From NCBI GenBank assembly GCA_963971225.1, contig OZ020267.1, positions 6,847,574-6,911,573 of the forward strand: 64,000 nt of DNA, written 5' to 3'. The stretch is from Melieria omissa (lineage: Eukaryota; Arthropoda; Insecta; Diptera; Ulidiidae). The translations under genes were made by a program, and so were the position numbers. Below are positions 21,831 through 32,169 of this stretch, one piece after another (within the stretch, counting starts at the first letter, position 1; each line of letters begins with the position of its first letter). The notes below the pieces were generated by a model. It was not told the origin of the DNA and did no database searches. It was given only the letters and a program-made list of their open reading frames with translations.

Positions 21831-22783
21831 CAATGTGCGACAAAAAACAACTTTTGTTGAGATCCATTCAAAAGATTATATAGGCGTGAACCTAGAGATC
21901 ATTAACCCTTCGTTGCATGATTTAATTTCCATGAAGAAAAAACTTTTTTGTTATATAATTCTTGTTGCTTGTTAAGTTCTGATGGTAAAAATGAAATTTT
22001 TTTGAATTCCTGTATCTAGGAAAGAAGTTTTACGGCCATTTTCCGTATCCTGGTGAGAGCGCTACTGCCGAAATGAAAGTCGGTTTTATCAATATTTTAC
22101 TGTTGACAACTATGGGGAGTTGAACAGAGGTCAGACGTCACTCTATACTCGTAATTCAACGCACTAAACAGCTGAGCGACGGCGATCACCATATCACCAT
22201 CGCCATCAATAACCAAAATTAGTTCACCAAATCGAAACACTTGTTGCTTTTTCGATTCTTTTGCCCATACTTTCAATGTTAATCGTAAAATTCCGTTACT
22301 AATCAATTGTTTTAACATAAAAGATGCAGCTGAAGAATGAACAACTGTAAAATGCTGAATAGAAAAGTTTCCAAATCTATAAAAAGTTAACATTGCATAT
22401 ATGCAATACCATGCAGCGAAGGGTTAATGGTAACATGGCATACTCAGTTTTTCATTTTCCGATCCGTTGTTTGTTTTTAAAAGGACTTCAAAGTTTTAAA
22501 GACAAAAATATTTCAAAGAATTTATTGCAACATTTGTGGTTGTGCAATCATAAAGATCTGTGTATCAAGATCTGTATTTACACTATATTTTCTATTGTGG
22601 GCTTTCACCTCCAAAATATGTCAATATGTCTTTGAAAGGTGTATGTCCTTAAAACGTTAACGTTTTTCTTAAAGAATAATGGATTAGCAAATGAAAAACT
22701 GAGTATGCCAGATTACTAAGAATGCCCTCTTAGTTCACGCCTATATCATCTTTTGGATGGGTCAAACGTACTCTCGCACAGTG
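21831..22783. mobile_element. Fold-back element with long inverted arms, interrupted by a TTAA element
   Basis: The two ends are long inverted repeats. CAATGTGCGA at 21831 pairs with the end at 22783 (CACTGTGCGA on the other strand). CAAAAGATTATATAGGCGTG at 21868 pairs with CACGCCTATATCATCTTTTG at 22736-22755. TGGCATACTCAGTTTTTCAT at 22436 pairs perfectly over 22 bp with 22689-22710. The left arm is split by the 518-bp TTAA element at 21906-22423, while the right arm is continuous. The class is not assigned because no clear target duplication was found. The interior (22458-22688) is AT-rich and non-coding. Confidence 0.8.
21906..22423. mobile_element. TTAA-flanked miniature element, family A copy 2
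   Basis: Flanked by TTAA (21902-21905 and 22424-22427), with ends CCCTTCGTTGCATG / CATGCAGCGAAGGG. It aligns along its length with 16303-16815 (for example TTGTTGCTTGTTAAGTTCTG and TCGAAACACTTGTTG). It lies inside the left arm of the fold-back element at 21831-22783. Confidence 0.9.
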
Positions 22784-22789
22784 AATAAA

Positions 22790-23280
22790 GTTGAATAAAG
22801 TTTAATCATGCAAAAAACCAGTGGACTCAACTTTTGAGTCCAAGACTTGTTGAAACAAAGTAGGTTACCCAAATCACTTATAACAAACAGATACTTGAAG
22901 AGTCTGAACCCACAAAACTCTCACTGCAGAGAACGCATCCCTACACATCAACTTACAGTCACTTTAATCTACTAATTGACCATTTCAATTGATTCTATGA
23001 TTGAGTTCCATATTAATGAGTTCAACTATTTCATTAAATTTTAAATTTCGTTTCACCTCTCTTAACAGCTTTCATCGAGGTCTCGTTTGTTATAATCAAA
23101 ATTTTGCTGATTGCAAAGCTTTTCTTTGGCTGCATTGTTGTGTAATTTGCACATTGCGTCCGAGTGAATGTTAACCAACAAAAACAAACATGTAATTTTT
23201 GCTTGATTCCTGCCTATTTAGCATAACGCCAACAAATTCAATTTTATATCGCATTTAGTAGGTTTCGCAGCAGCCGTAAA
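22790..23280. other. AT-rich spacer
   Basis: No recognised repeat or gene. Confidence 0.3.
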
Positions 23281-24040
23281 AGCAACGAATTCCAAGTTGG
23301 GCGAAAGGAACACAGCGGTCGCATTAGGCCAGGCCAACAGCTAGTTGAATGGTTGGTTGGTTGGTTGGTTGGCAGGAAAACGATTTAAATGCACTTGTGC
23401 GCAGTGCAACAGTTGGTGGAAGGCAGCAAATATGCAGAAAACTCGTTTGCAGCGCGCCAAGTTGCACAATTGATGGCAACGCTGCCAACATAGTCGGCAT
23501 CGTCATGATCACCGACAGCATCGTCATCGTTGTGGTCATCATCGGTGCGGCAAGGCAACAACAGCGAGTGGAGCGGTGGACACGCCGGACAGGCTAATGC
23601 CGCGCGTCCATTTAAACGCAACGCACTCGGAGGGATAAACGTTCGACGGTCAGTTAGGACGGACACAGCGACAGACAGCGAAATGCTTAGACGAACACTG
23701 GGCCGGCGCGGATGCGTCGTAGTCGTCGTCGCTGTCGTTGTCGTTGTCGGCGTATGCATGCATGTCGGTCGGCTGGCAGTGACGGCCGCATGTGAAGATT
23801 GCGCACTTGAGCACACCGCTGCGAAACCTTCGGGCTGTGAAAATACAAAATTCCTAACTGCAAATGCTCGAACATGCCAGCGTACAAGTGGGGCTTGGGC
23901 TTATCTTGCATTCATTATTAAAAGATTTTTTATAGCCCTGCGAGTAGGAGAACAAGAGGCTAGCAAAATGGGGACGCAGTTGGTTGCGGATGCGATAGTT
24001 GTGGATGGTTACTTGGGTACTCGTTGTTGAGGATTAAAGA
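23281..24040. other. GC-richer single-copy block
   Basis: Contains (TTGG)5 at 23351-23372 and GTCGTC/GTTGTC tracts at 23715-23745. The plus frame 23530-24030 and the minus frame 23816-23385 overlap and are low complexity. An Inr-like TCAGTT occurs at 23650, but no TATA or well-placed DPE accompanies it, so no promoter is called. Confidence 0.3.
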
Positions 24041-24049
24041 TGGTCAAGT

Positions 24050-25400
24050 AAATGGAGTTCGCGAGTTTAAGCGAGGAAGGGAACGGTCAACTAAATGGAA
24101 TTGTTGGGCTTTCACGGGTACTCGGAAAAGTAAAGAAGTAAAGGAGAGGTCATCAATGTAATTGGATTGTCGAGTTTACACGGGTACTCATTAAAGTAAA
24201 GAAATAAAGGAGAGATATTCAATGAAATTGCATTGTCGAGTCGGTAAAGTAAAGAAGTAAAGGAGAGATGGTCAAGTAAATTGGATTATCGAGTTTACAC
24301 GGGTACACGGTTAAGTAAAGAAGTAAAGAAGAAGTAGTCGATTAAATTGGATTGTTGAGCTTACACGGGGACTTGGTTAAGTAAAGAAGTAAGGAAAGAT
24401 GGTCAAGTAAAATGGATTGTCGAGTATACACGGGTACTCGGTAAAGTAAAGAAGTAAAGAAGAAGTAATCGATAAAATTGGAGTGTTGAGCTTACACGGG
24501 TACTTGGTTAAGTAAAGAAGTAAGGAGAGATGGTCAAGTAAATTGGATTATCGAGTTTACACGGGTACACGGTTAAGTAAAGAAGTAAAGAAGAAGTAAT
24601 CGATAAAATAGGAGTGTTGAGCTTACACGGGTACTTGGTTAAGTAAAGAAGTAAAGGAAAGATGGTCAAGTAAAATGGATTGTCGAGTGTACACGGGTAC
24701 TCGCTAAAGAAAAGAAGTAAGGGTTTACACGGGTACTCGGTTAAGTAAAGAAGTAAAGGAGAGATAGTCAATGGAATAGGATTGTTGAGCTTACACGGGT
24801 ACTTGGTTAAGTAAAGAAGTCAAGGAAAGATGGTCAAGTAAAATGGATTGTCTAGTGTACACGGGTACTCGGTAAAGTAAAGAAGTAAAGAAGAGGTAGT
24901 CGATGAAATTGGATTGTTGAGCTTACACGGGTACTCGGTTAAGTAAAGAAGTAAGGGAGAGATGGTCAAGAAAAAGGGATTGTCGAGTGTACACGGGTAC
25001 TCGGTAAAGTAAAAAAGTAAAGAAGAGGTAGTCGATGAAATTGGATTGTTGAGCTTACACGGGTACTTGGTTAAGTAAAGAAGTAAAGGAAAGATGGTCA
25101 AGTAAAATGAAATGTCGAGTGTACACGGGTACTCGCTAAAGAAAACAAGTAGGGGAGACATTGTCAATGAAATTGGACTGTTGGGTTTACACGGGTACTC
25201 GGTTAAGTAAAGAAGTAAGAGAGAGATAGTCAATGAAATTGGATTGTTGGAGTACACGGGTACTTGGTTAAATAAAGAAGTAAAGGAAAAATGGTCAAGT
25301 AAAATGGATTGTTAAGTTTATACGGGTAATCGGATAGTAAAAGAAGTAAAGGAGTGTACATGGGTACTTGGTAAAGTAAAGAAGTATAGGAGTGACCTAA
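24050..25400. repeat. Minisatellite, 66-bp unit in alternating pairs
   Basis: About 20 copies of a 64-67 bp unit with the core ACACGGGTACTYGGTTAAG and AAGAAGTAAAGGAGAGATGG. Two sub-types alternate: GAGCTTACACGG...TTGG and GAGTGTACACGG...CTCGG. They give a dimeric higher-order unit of about 131 bp from about 24363 to 25122, with one half-unit slip at 24724. Because 66 is divisible by 3, the minus strand stays open for long stretches (24771-24508 and 25257-24820) and encodes a 22-residue repeat around EYPCKLNNPI. Confidence 0.95.
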
Positions 25401-25429
25401 AAGTAAGTTTTCCTCTCTCAAAAGCATCA

Positions 25430-26532
25430 TTAGGACTCTATTTTTCTCTCCGGTTTTGCAGTTGATAAAAGTAACCGGTTACTTAAGATGTTATGGCTCT
25501 AACTTTGCGCCCCGCTAACTTGTTCCATTAATTCACTGCACATAAAATATGCAACCCTATGCAACAAGATAGCGGAAAATATGCTTCCTGCTGCTACAAC
25601 TTCTTGCCAATGCGAATAACAGTTTTATGCGAAGCTGGACACAGCCAACTGCAGCGGCAAACAAACAACAACAACAACAAAATAAGCGCACGCAACCAAC
25701 AACAAGAATGCAACATAGACGACGACCCAACATCTAACATAGGGACAAGACTAGGAAGACTCAAAGCGAAGCAATCTCCACTGGCACTTGGCGTTGGTAT
25801 GAATAAAATCAACAACAACAACAACAATGAAATGTTGGCAGCGAAAAATGAGTAAAAACAATTACATACGAGAGTGCATGCCCACATGCCGGCGGGCAGA
25901 GCATAGAAGAGTAGAGGAGAGGAGCAGACTGGAGAGGAGAAGCGATCTTGGCGCTGGCAGCGACATTGCAGCAGCCGAAACATTGCAACCGCATTAGCCT
26001 GGGTTCCCAATAAGCTATGGTAAATATTGCAACTGGTTGCAGGCCGTCGGCGGCGGCGGCGGAGCGTGGGGCGCCGAAAACAGTTGCATCATCCGCCCAG
26101 CTGCGGCGGCCGCTGTCGGAAAGAACCTGCCGCGCAGCCTACGCTGCTGTGCCGACTGTCGCCCGGCATAGGGCACTCGCGATGCGCCGGCAACGATCGT
26201 ACACACGAACATAGTCAAATATGCGGCGACTGGCAACTCGCGTCAGGACATGTGAGGCGGCATGAGCGACGATGCTAATGTCGTTGGTGATGCTGCTGCT
26301 GTTGTTGTTGTTGCTGCTGTTGCGGGTGGGTGGCAGGAGGGCGGCGCAGCGTTGAGGTAACGAGCACCTTGGCTGGCTGCTTCGGGCCCTGGGCCCAGGC
26401 CGATGCGCTGCTCTCGGTGGCAATTGGCTGCTTTGGCAAGTTATGTTTGCTCCCTGATGGTGGTTGTTGTTGTTATTGCAGTAACTGCAATAGCTGTTGC
26501 ACTGATTTGGCAAACATGCGGCATTTGTTAGG

Positions 26533-26593
<61 letters not shown>

Positions 26594-27150
26594 GACTGTT
26601 GCCTTGTAGCTGGTTTCGCAACTTTTCCGCGCAGTGCACATCGTCACCGTTGTGGTTGTTGTTGTTGTTTTTATATTTGCCTCCTGCTAAACTCCTGCAC
26701 TGTTGATTATATTGCTGGGATTATTTTTTCTGCAGCGGTTTATTGTTGCTTAGTTGATGTTTTTGTTGTTGTTGTTGTCTATGGCGAAATGCATTTGCGC
26801 TCACTTCGTATTAAAGTGTTATTAATGTTTATTATGCTTGAATGAATTTTAATGTTTTCTGAAGCCATCATTAGGCACTTGAAAGGGGGGGCGGGGGGCC
26901 AGCGGCGAAAAGACGCGTTGCATTTGAATACGACAGACAGATGCACAAACGAACAGACAGACATGGATACGTACACAGATGTGTACGTGAGAAAAGATGT
27001 GTTACAGTTGATGGGTTACAATGTTTGCTCGGCTCGGCTCGGTTTGGTTTGGTTTGGTTTGTGATGATTGCAACGGCTGTCACATGTTGAAGTTGTTGTT
27101 GTTGTTGTCATTACCAGGAAGAGCTTAGCACAATATTGCATCACTGGTGC
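25430..27150. other. GC-richer single-copy block with strong triplet tracts
   Basis: Contains CAA runs at 25662-25680 and 25808-25826, a GGCGGCGGCGG run at 26050, a (TTG) tract at 26532-26594, and a GGCTC/GGTTT run at 27031-27060. Open frames in this block translate to poly-Q, poly-V or mixed Arg/Cys-rich peptides and overlap on both strands. No supported exon. Confidence 0.35.
26532..26594. repeat. (TTG)n / (CAA)n microsatellite, about 21 copies
   Basis: Essentially perfect trinucleotide tract of about 63 bp. It explains the poly-Gln frame on the minus strand and the poly-Val frame on the plus strand. Confidence 0.97.
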
Positions 27151-27339
27151 ATAGCGTAAAATGATCGAAATCGTTGTGGACGTGATAATTTCTGAAAAAC
27201 GCTTCAGTTGTTGTGAAAATGGAACTGTCCGCTTGGTGAATTGTGCACCGAATAAATAGACGAACCAGCAATACAAGTGGTGAAATTAATTTAAAAAATA
27301 AAACCAAATAAAAAAAGAACATTTCATAACTGTCTCATG

Positions 27340-27425
27340 TCTTGGGTTCAGTGGTTTGTGCATTGGATTTCGAGTCCAAGGAATGGGGACTTTGAATGGC
27401 GACTCAGTTAATTCGAAAAAGATTG
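27340..27425 (+). repeat. Decayed tRNA-like fragment
   Basis: TTGGATTTCGAGTCCAA (27363-27379) forms a perfect 5-bp anticodon-type stem with a 7-base loop whose central triplet is TCG. GGTTCAGTGGTTTGTGC upstream resembles a D arm with box A. The T arm is not intact (ACTTTGAATGG), so this is at best the head of an old SINE or a tRNA pseudogene. Confidence 0.35.
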
Positions 27426-27639
27426 AAGTATTCTTGAGGTGACTGCGCTTACAGCGAGCAATGACAAATCTCTGAGAGCAGAATTAGTATTAGACATGGA
27501 GAAGCATGGAGAACAGGGAGTTGCCTTGTTACTGCAGTCTTAGGTTCTATTGTTCTGTTGTATCCTTACATGTCCTGTATCAAAGTTTCCAAATATGGTT
27601 TGAAAGTTTATTGCGCTCAAAAGTTGTGCAGGGAAGCCC

Positions 27640-27840
27640 CTTCTTTTTCAAAATTCAATTCTGTATGCGTTCTAAGGAGGGGAATTCAAAAAATTTTGTT
27701 GGGGGGTTTAAAGAAGTAGTTCTTTAATATTTTTTAAAAACCATTCAAAAAACAAAAATGCATTTTAATGTAGTTTTAAAGTTGACCCAAATATTTCGGG
27801 GGGTTCAACCCCTGAAACCACCCCCTGAATCCGCCACTGG
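27640..27840. mobile_element. Fragment ending in a hAT-like terminus
   Basis: Ends CCTGAATCCGCCACTG at about 27824-27839, preceded by GGGGGGTTCAACCCCTG. This resembles the ends of the short elements at 29377 and 42405 (GCGCCACTG, preceded by a run of C). The other terminus was not found. Confidence 0.35.
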
Positions 27841-28435
27841 TGCGTCAGCAAGGTTGACTAACAGTGTCTTCCTTTTGAAAAGAGTTAAAGGTTCTAATAA
27901 AAGGAAAAGAGTGAAAAGGTTCTAATAACTTGACCCTTCCAATGTTGAAGACAAGACGAAGAAGTAAATACTTCTATCAAAATGTGTTCCTGAAGTACTC
28001 TGCGCTCTATAAAACATATATTGTGCTCATGATGCTTTTCAGCTCTTGGAATGTTCGATACCTTTTGCAAGGTATTTTCAGTCCTAAATATTTCTAAAAT
28101 CATCATCAATAATCCTACCTAGATGAGTCATCATCTGTTTCTATTTCTCCCCTCAACTGCTTCTGTCTTTTGTCAGTGTCTGTCTGTCTTTTGTCAGGTG
28201 TCTGTGGATCATCAATCCATCTAAGAGTTGTGATGTCCTTTAAGTTCGAAGTTAAAGCAATTTTTTGTATAGAATACTCTTAGATTTATTTTATGATGAT
28301 CAACTCATTGAATCGGACTTCAATCTTAGTTAGAGTCATCACCTTATGTGGGCTTATGGAAGAAGATTTTATGAAGCGAGTATCGTTTGAAAAATTAAAT
28401 GTTTTGTAAGGATATAATAAGATTAGTTCAGGTTA
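27841..28435. other. Spacer, nothing recognised
   Basis: Mixed, non-repetitive. A short CTGTCTTTTGTCAG(T/G)GTCTGT duplication lies at 28155-28205. Confidence 0.3.
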
Positions 28436-28438
28436 TGT

Positions 28439-28792
28439 CCTCTGTAATAGACATACTGGGAGGCCTAAGAAATCCATTGTGATACCACATATTTCATCCG
28501 TTTTTTGAAGTATTTTTTTGCAACATGTGTTACAACACAAATTTCAAGCAAATGAGGGAAAGAGGGGAGGACCTACAGTTCAATACCGAATCCAAACGGA
28601 AGTTGACAGTTTTTCTTTCACACTTGGAGCTTTTGCCATTGCCTGCTAAGAGCGCACTTGTTAAATCTCATCTACCTTATGTAGATAGCAACAGAAGTAG
28701 ACGAGTTTTTCACCGAGCTGAGATTCGAACCTGAGGGCCTCTGGTCTGAGAAGCCAGCACGGTACCCAATGAACTGTCGAAGCAGGCCTGAG
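28439..28792 (-). mobile_element. SINE family 2, near full length, minus strand
   Basis: On the minus strand the head (28790-28705) is tRNA-like with GGTTCGAATCTC as box B. The body holds ATTGAACTGTAGGTCC, GTTGTAACACATGTTGC and ATGTGGTATCACAATGG, and the 3' end reads TAGGCCTCCCAGTATG followed by TTACAGAGG. The middle also matches SINE family 1 (TTGCCATTGCCTGCTAAGAG, GGAGCTTTT), which shows that the two families share a central domain. Confidence 0.8.
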
Positions 28793-28825
28793 GTGTAGTA
28801 AACTTTGAGACAAGATATTATTTAA

Positions 28826-29062
28826 CCCTTTCGGAACTACAGGTATAATACGTCCCAGCAAAATTTTAATGTCTCTCAAAACAATTATTCAAATCATACA
28901 ACCCACGAAAAATATTTTTTCGATTTCGGTGTTCCCGCATAAAAGGATGATTTCAGAATTTTTGAGCATCCAATATCATTTTCTAACCCCAACATTCATA
29001 GCATGAGCATATTTCTAATGAGAGTATTTTGGATTTCAAAATTAAATTCCGTCTCGAAAGTG
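28826..29062. mobile_element. TTAA-flanked miniature element, family C copy 1
   Basis: 237 bp between TTAA at 28822-28825 and 29063-29066. The ends CCCTTTCGGAACTAC / GTCTCGAAAGTG form a short imperfect inverted repeat. Its reverse complement aligns with 39711-39937 (for example CATGCTATGAA and ATCCTTTTAT). Confidence 0.75.
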
Positions 29063-29376
29063 TTAAGCATGGAAAATTGGTCCCAACGCGTTCTTATTTC
29101 TCTTCTTCCTTTATGGATAGAGCATTTTTATAATATGGACTAAGAGTACCATTCAGCTTGGGAATTTCACACGGATGCATGATGAAGTTTTGGCAATAAA
29201 TGTATTTCATGCAGTAGACAGAAGTTACCGATAAAGCGAGAAGTAATAGGAAGATAAGTAGAAAAAGTGGACTAAAGATAGACAAGTAGAAAAAAGACAA
29301 GTCAAGAAGCTTTTTCTTGACGTCACTAGCTGTTAGAAGATTATATGTATATCTTTAGAAAGGTCTGAAACAAACT

Positions 29377-29518
29377 CAGTGGCACACACAGGATTTCATT
29401 GTTGGGGGTTTTGCGTAAAATTTTGAATCCAATACCATTTAGAACCATATTTTCGACCAACAATTTTTGTATTTGGTTAGAGGTTGAACCCCTAAGCCCC
29501 TCTCTGTGTGCGGTATGG
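29377..29518. mobile_element. Short hAT-like element, type 2
   Basis: Starts CAGTGGCACACACAGG and ends CTGTGTGCGGTATGG. The ends are inverted with decay on the right. Flanks AACAAACT and AGTAAACT agree at 6 of 8 positions. The body (TTGGGGGTTTTG, AACCATATTTT, CAACAATTTTTG) matches 42405-42554. Confidence 0.6.
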
Positions 29519-29860
29519 AGTAAACTTTAACCTGCATTCGAGGTTGTTCTGACTATCCAGTGAGTAAATTTGATGTTTTGAGTATGAACAAGAAAGAGTT
29601 CGACTTTGCAGTCAAAGGTCAGCAACGACCCGTGAAGTTAAAAGAGATCGGTAAGAGATACTGTAGACACACATTCTACAGAAAGGTTTGGAGTTCATTC
29701 AGTAAGTGTATTTGATGTTTTATGAACTGGAGAGTGTTCGATGTGGTAGTCAGAGATCAGCGAGCGAGATGCAACAGGCGATATTTAAGTAAATAATAGC
29801 AAATAGTAAACAAAGAACGCTTTATCAGTTTTTGGTGAAATCAGCTGGAGAAGGTATGCG
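29519..29860. other. Spacer with a partial tandem duplication
   Basis: Two loosely similar stretches (CCAGTGAGTAAATTTGATGTTT at about 29560 and TCAGTAAGTGTATTTGATGTTT at about 29698, given only as landmarks and related along roughly 100 bp) suggest an old duplication of about 138 bp. No gene. Confidence 0.4.
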
Positions 29861-29864
29861 TTAA

Positions 29865-30396
29865 CCCTTTCGCTATTTTGTTGTCATATAACAACATGCT
29901 ACTTTTTGGACTTCTGAACCCTCTGTGGTTCCAAGAATGCATTTTATTGCTGGTCCATAGAAAAGTTTGAAGTTTTAGCAATAATACGGAATAAATAATC
30001 TGATTATTTAAGTTTAAAGAACAGAAGTGTCTACGTTTTTTGGATGCTTTATCTAGACATAGTAATAGTAAGAAGAAGAAGAGAAAGATAAGAGTCATTT
30101 CAATTCTTTTTTACTCTAATTTCAATGCCGACCCTAATTCATATAATTTTTTTTTAATAATTTAAGCTGAACTAAACGAATAAATATTCGATTTTTGGTT
30201 AACTACGATATGGTTGCTGTCATATGACAACATCCTAACAAAAAATAAAAAATAAAATAAAAAAAAATTAAAAATAAAATAAAGTAATATAAATTTAAAA
30301 AAATATGATGGACTGTTATTGATATAACCACACAGAACCCTCAATCGATTAATTCAAAATTTTAACTTTTCGCAGTAAAAACCTGTAGCGAAAGGG
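29865..30396. mobile_element. TTAA-flanked miniature element, family B copy 1
   Basis: 532 bp between TTAA at 29861-29864 and 30397-30400. The ends are CCCTTTCGCTA and TAGCGAAAGGG, perfect over 11 bp. Each end carries an internal palindrome (TTGTTGTCATATAACAACA near 29880, GTTGCTGTCATATGACAAC near 30213). Non-coding, with an AT-only stretch at 30230-30300. Relatives: 36701-36890 and 55201-55753. Confidence 0.9.
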
Positions 30397-30400
30397 TTAA

Positions 30401-30745
30401 AACGAGGGGTCTAGAGCGACCGTCTGTGGCTGGATATGAATGGATCAAACTGAGGTTAAGCTGCGAAATTAACCTATGCAAAGTTGTCCCTGAAGCAGTC
30501 AGGGCTTCAGAGCTCATTGTATAGGCTGGAAGATACTTCATATACTTCACGGTAGATTCTGCGTTGCTTTGATCAGTTCAGTAAGTAGATTTTTTCTAGA
30601 TTTGATGATCAAATTGATAAACTATAAACTCGCAAAAAAGGTCCACGACAAATCGATTGAATATTAGTCAATTTATACAAATTTCCTTGAATTCTTACGA
30701 CAGTTTTGGCTTTATAAACAATATTTATTTTCTTATATTTTCTCT
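30401..30745. other. Spacer, nothing recognised
   Basis: No repeat or gene identified. Confidence 0.3.
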
Positions 30746-32165
30746 GAAACGAATCGCATCAGTGCTGGGGAGTTGGCGCTAAAGCTGAAGTCGGCGCCAC
30801 TTCCATAACGCTTTTAATGGCAGCCCCACTTGTCAGTCATCGATGCGTACCAAATGTGATGCCAGCTGATGTAATTAGAATCAACGGTCAATATGGAAGT
30901 TTTAATTCAACTTGAAAAATGACAGCTTGTCGGCGAAGCTGCAAGAAAAGCGGCTTAAGCGGCGCAGTTGGAGACTTTAAGATGCGGTCGCTCCGCTTTA
31001 ACTGTTCACACAAAAACCACACATTTCAGGAGCAATGGTAACAACAACAACAACTTTGGTTGTAGCAAGAAATCAACAGCTATCGCTACGATTACAACAA
31101 CAAAGTGAAATAAATGGCAGCAACAAACAGAAAATAGAGTTATAACAGTGATTGCCTTGGATCAGGTGAAGCTTCAAGTGGCGATCAAGTTTTCAATGAA
31201 AGACCAAATGTTGCCATGGCAACAACAACAACAACGAGAACAACAAGACAACGGCAACGGCAAGTAATCAATGCGCGTTGCAAGTCCAGAGTGGCCGGAG
31301 GAGCAAAGTCAGAAAAAAAACGGTAATCAAAGGTTCTACAAAAGCACACAACGTTTCGTTCTATTATTGTATATGTTGTTGTTGTTATTGTTGGCGGTGA
31401 TGTTGCGCCAGAATAAGGCCAGTTGAAAACTAGAAATACTCTGGCAGCAACAACAACAATAACAACAATAAACATTCGCCCGAGCAACGTGGTGGCAGCG
31501 ATCTGAGGTCTGCAACGGCAACGGCACATCGACACATCGGCCGGCGCATCGGTAAGTGAGGTCAAAATAGCGCAAACTGAAAACGCTGCCGCGGCGAAGC
31601 TTTTTAAATTCCTTAAGTAACCTGTTATTCTTTTATAGAGTGTGCAATTATGCGATGCAGCGGCGATGCGCGATTGGCTCATCGACGCCATCAAAACAAA
31701 CATGCGAATTGGTTATGAGCAACGGTGCAACGTGCGATCGCGTTGCAAGTAGCGGCGGCACAGGGCACTCGGCCGCCGCCGGTAGCGTCGGGGCAGCGCA
31801 TCCGCTTCGCTCTGAACGCTGACTGGTGCGAGTATTTAGGTTCATTTTTTGTTGTTGTTCCAAGACAGCGATCAGGCAACAATGCAAACATTCACGCCGA
31901 TGCCGATGATACCAATCGAAAACATGGACGTGCGCAATCTGAATTCGCTGTTACGGCTTTCACACTGCTCGTAGCAGTAAAAAGTGTTGGTTTAACAGTG
32001 TTTTCTTGTTGCAGGTGAAGCCGATGCTCCGATATTGCGGCGGCAACTTGTGTGTGCTTTGGCTAATGGATGAAGTTCGAATGAATGTGATGCTTGATGC
32101 CGAAGGTGCACTTGCATTGATGAATGTTTGGGCTAAATTAAATTTGATTATCCTTTAACCACAAA
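30746..32165. other. GC-richer single-copy block with triplet tracts
   Basis: CAA/GTT tracts at 31040-31055, 31218-31235, 31375-31390 and 31445-31470. The stretch 30760-30960 is compact and non-repetitive with GCGCC and TAATTAG-like words, as in regulatory DNA. The long minus frame 31703-31185 is low complexity with runs of Val, Cys and Arg, and is not accepted as coding. Confidence 0.3.
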
Positions 32166-32169
32166 TAAC

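Noticed and set aside
23650..23690. Inr-type promoter at TCAGTT
   Set aside because: No TATA at the right distance and no DPE at +28. A single six-base match is not evidence.
23385..24030. 166-codon plus and 143-codon minus frames
   Set aside because: Mutually overlapping and low complexity. No splice or homology support.
24050..25400. CRISPR-like regular repeats
   Set aside because: Repeat and 'spacer' parts are both repetitive. It is a direct tandem minisatellite in a eukaryotic context.
26139..26845. Long overlapping frames (poly-Gln on minus, poly-Val on plus)
   Set aside because: Both are readings of the same (TTG)n tract. No flanking domain, and openness on both strands.
31185..31703. 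172-codon minus frame
   Set aside because: Composition follows GTT/CAA tracts, another minus-strand frame overlaps it, and there is no recognisable motif.
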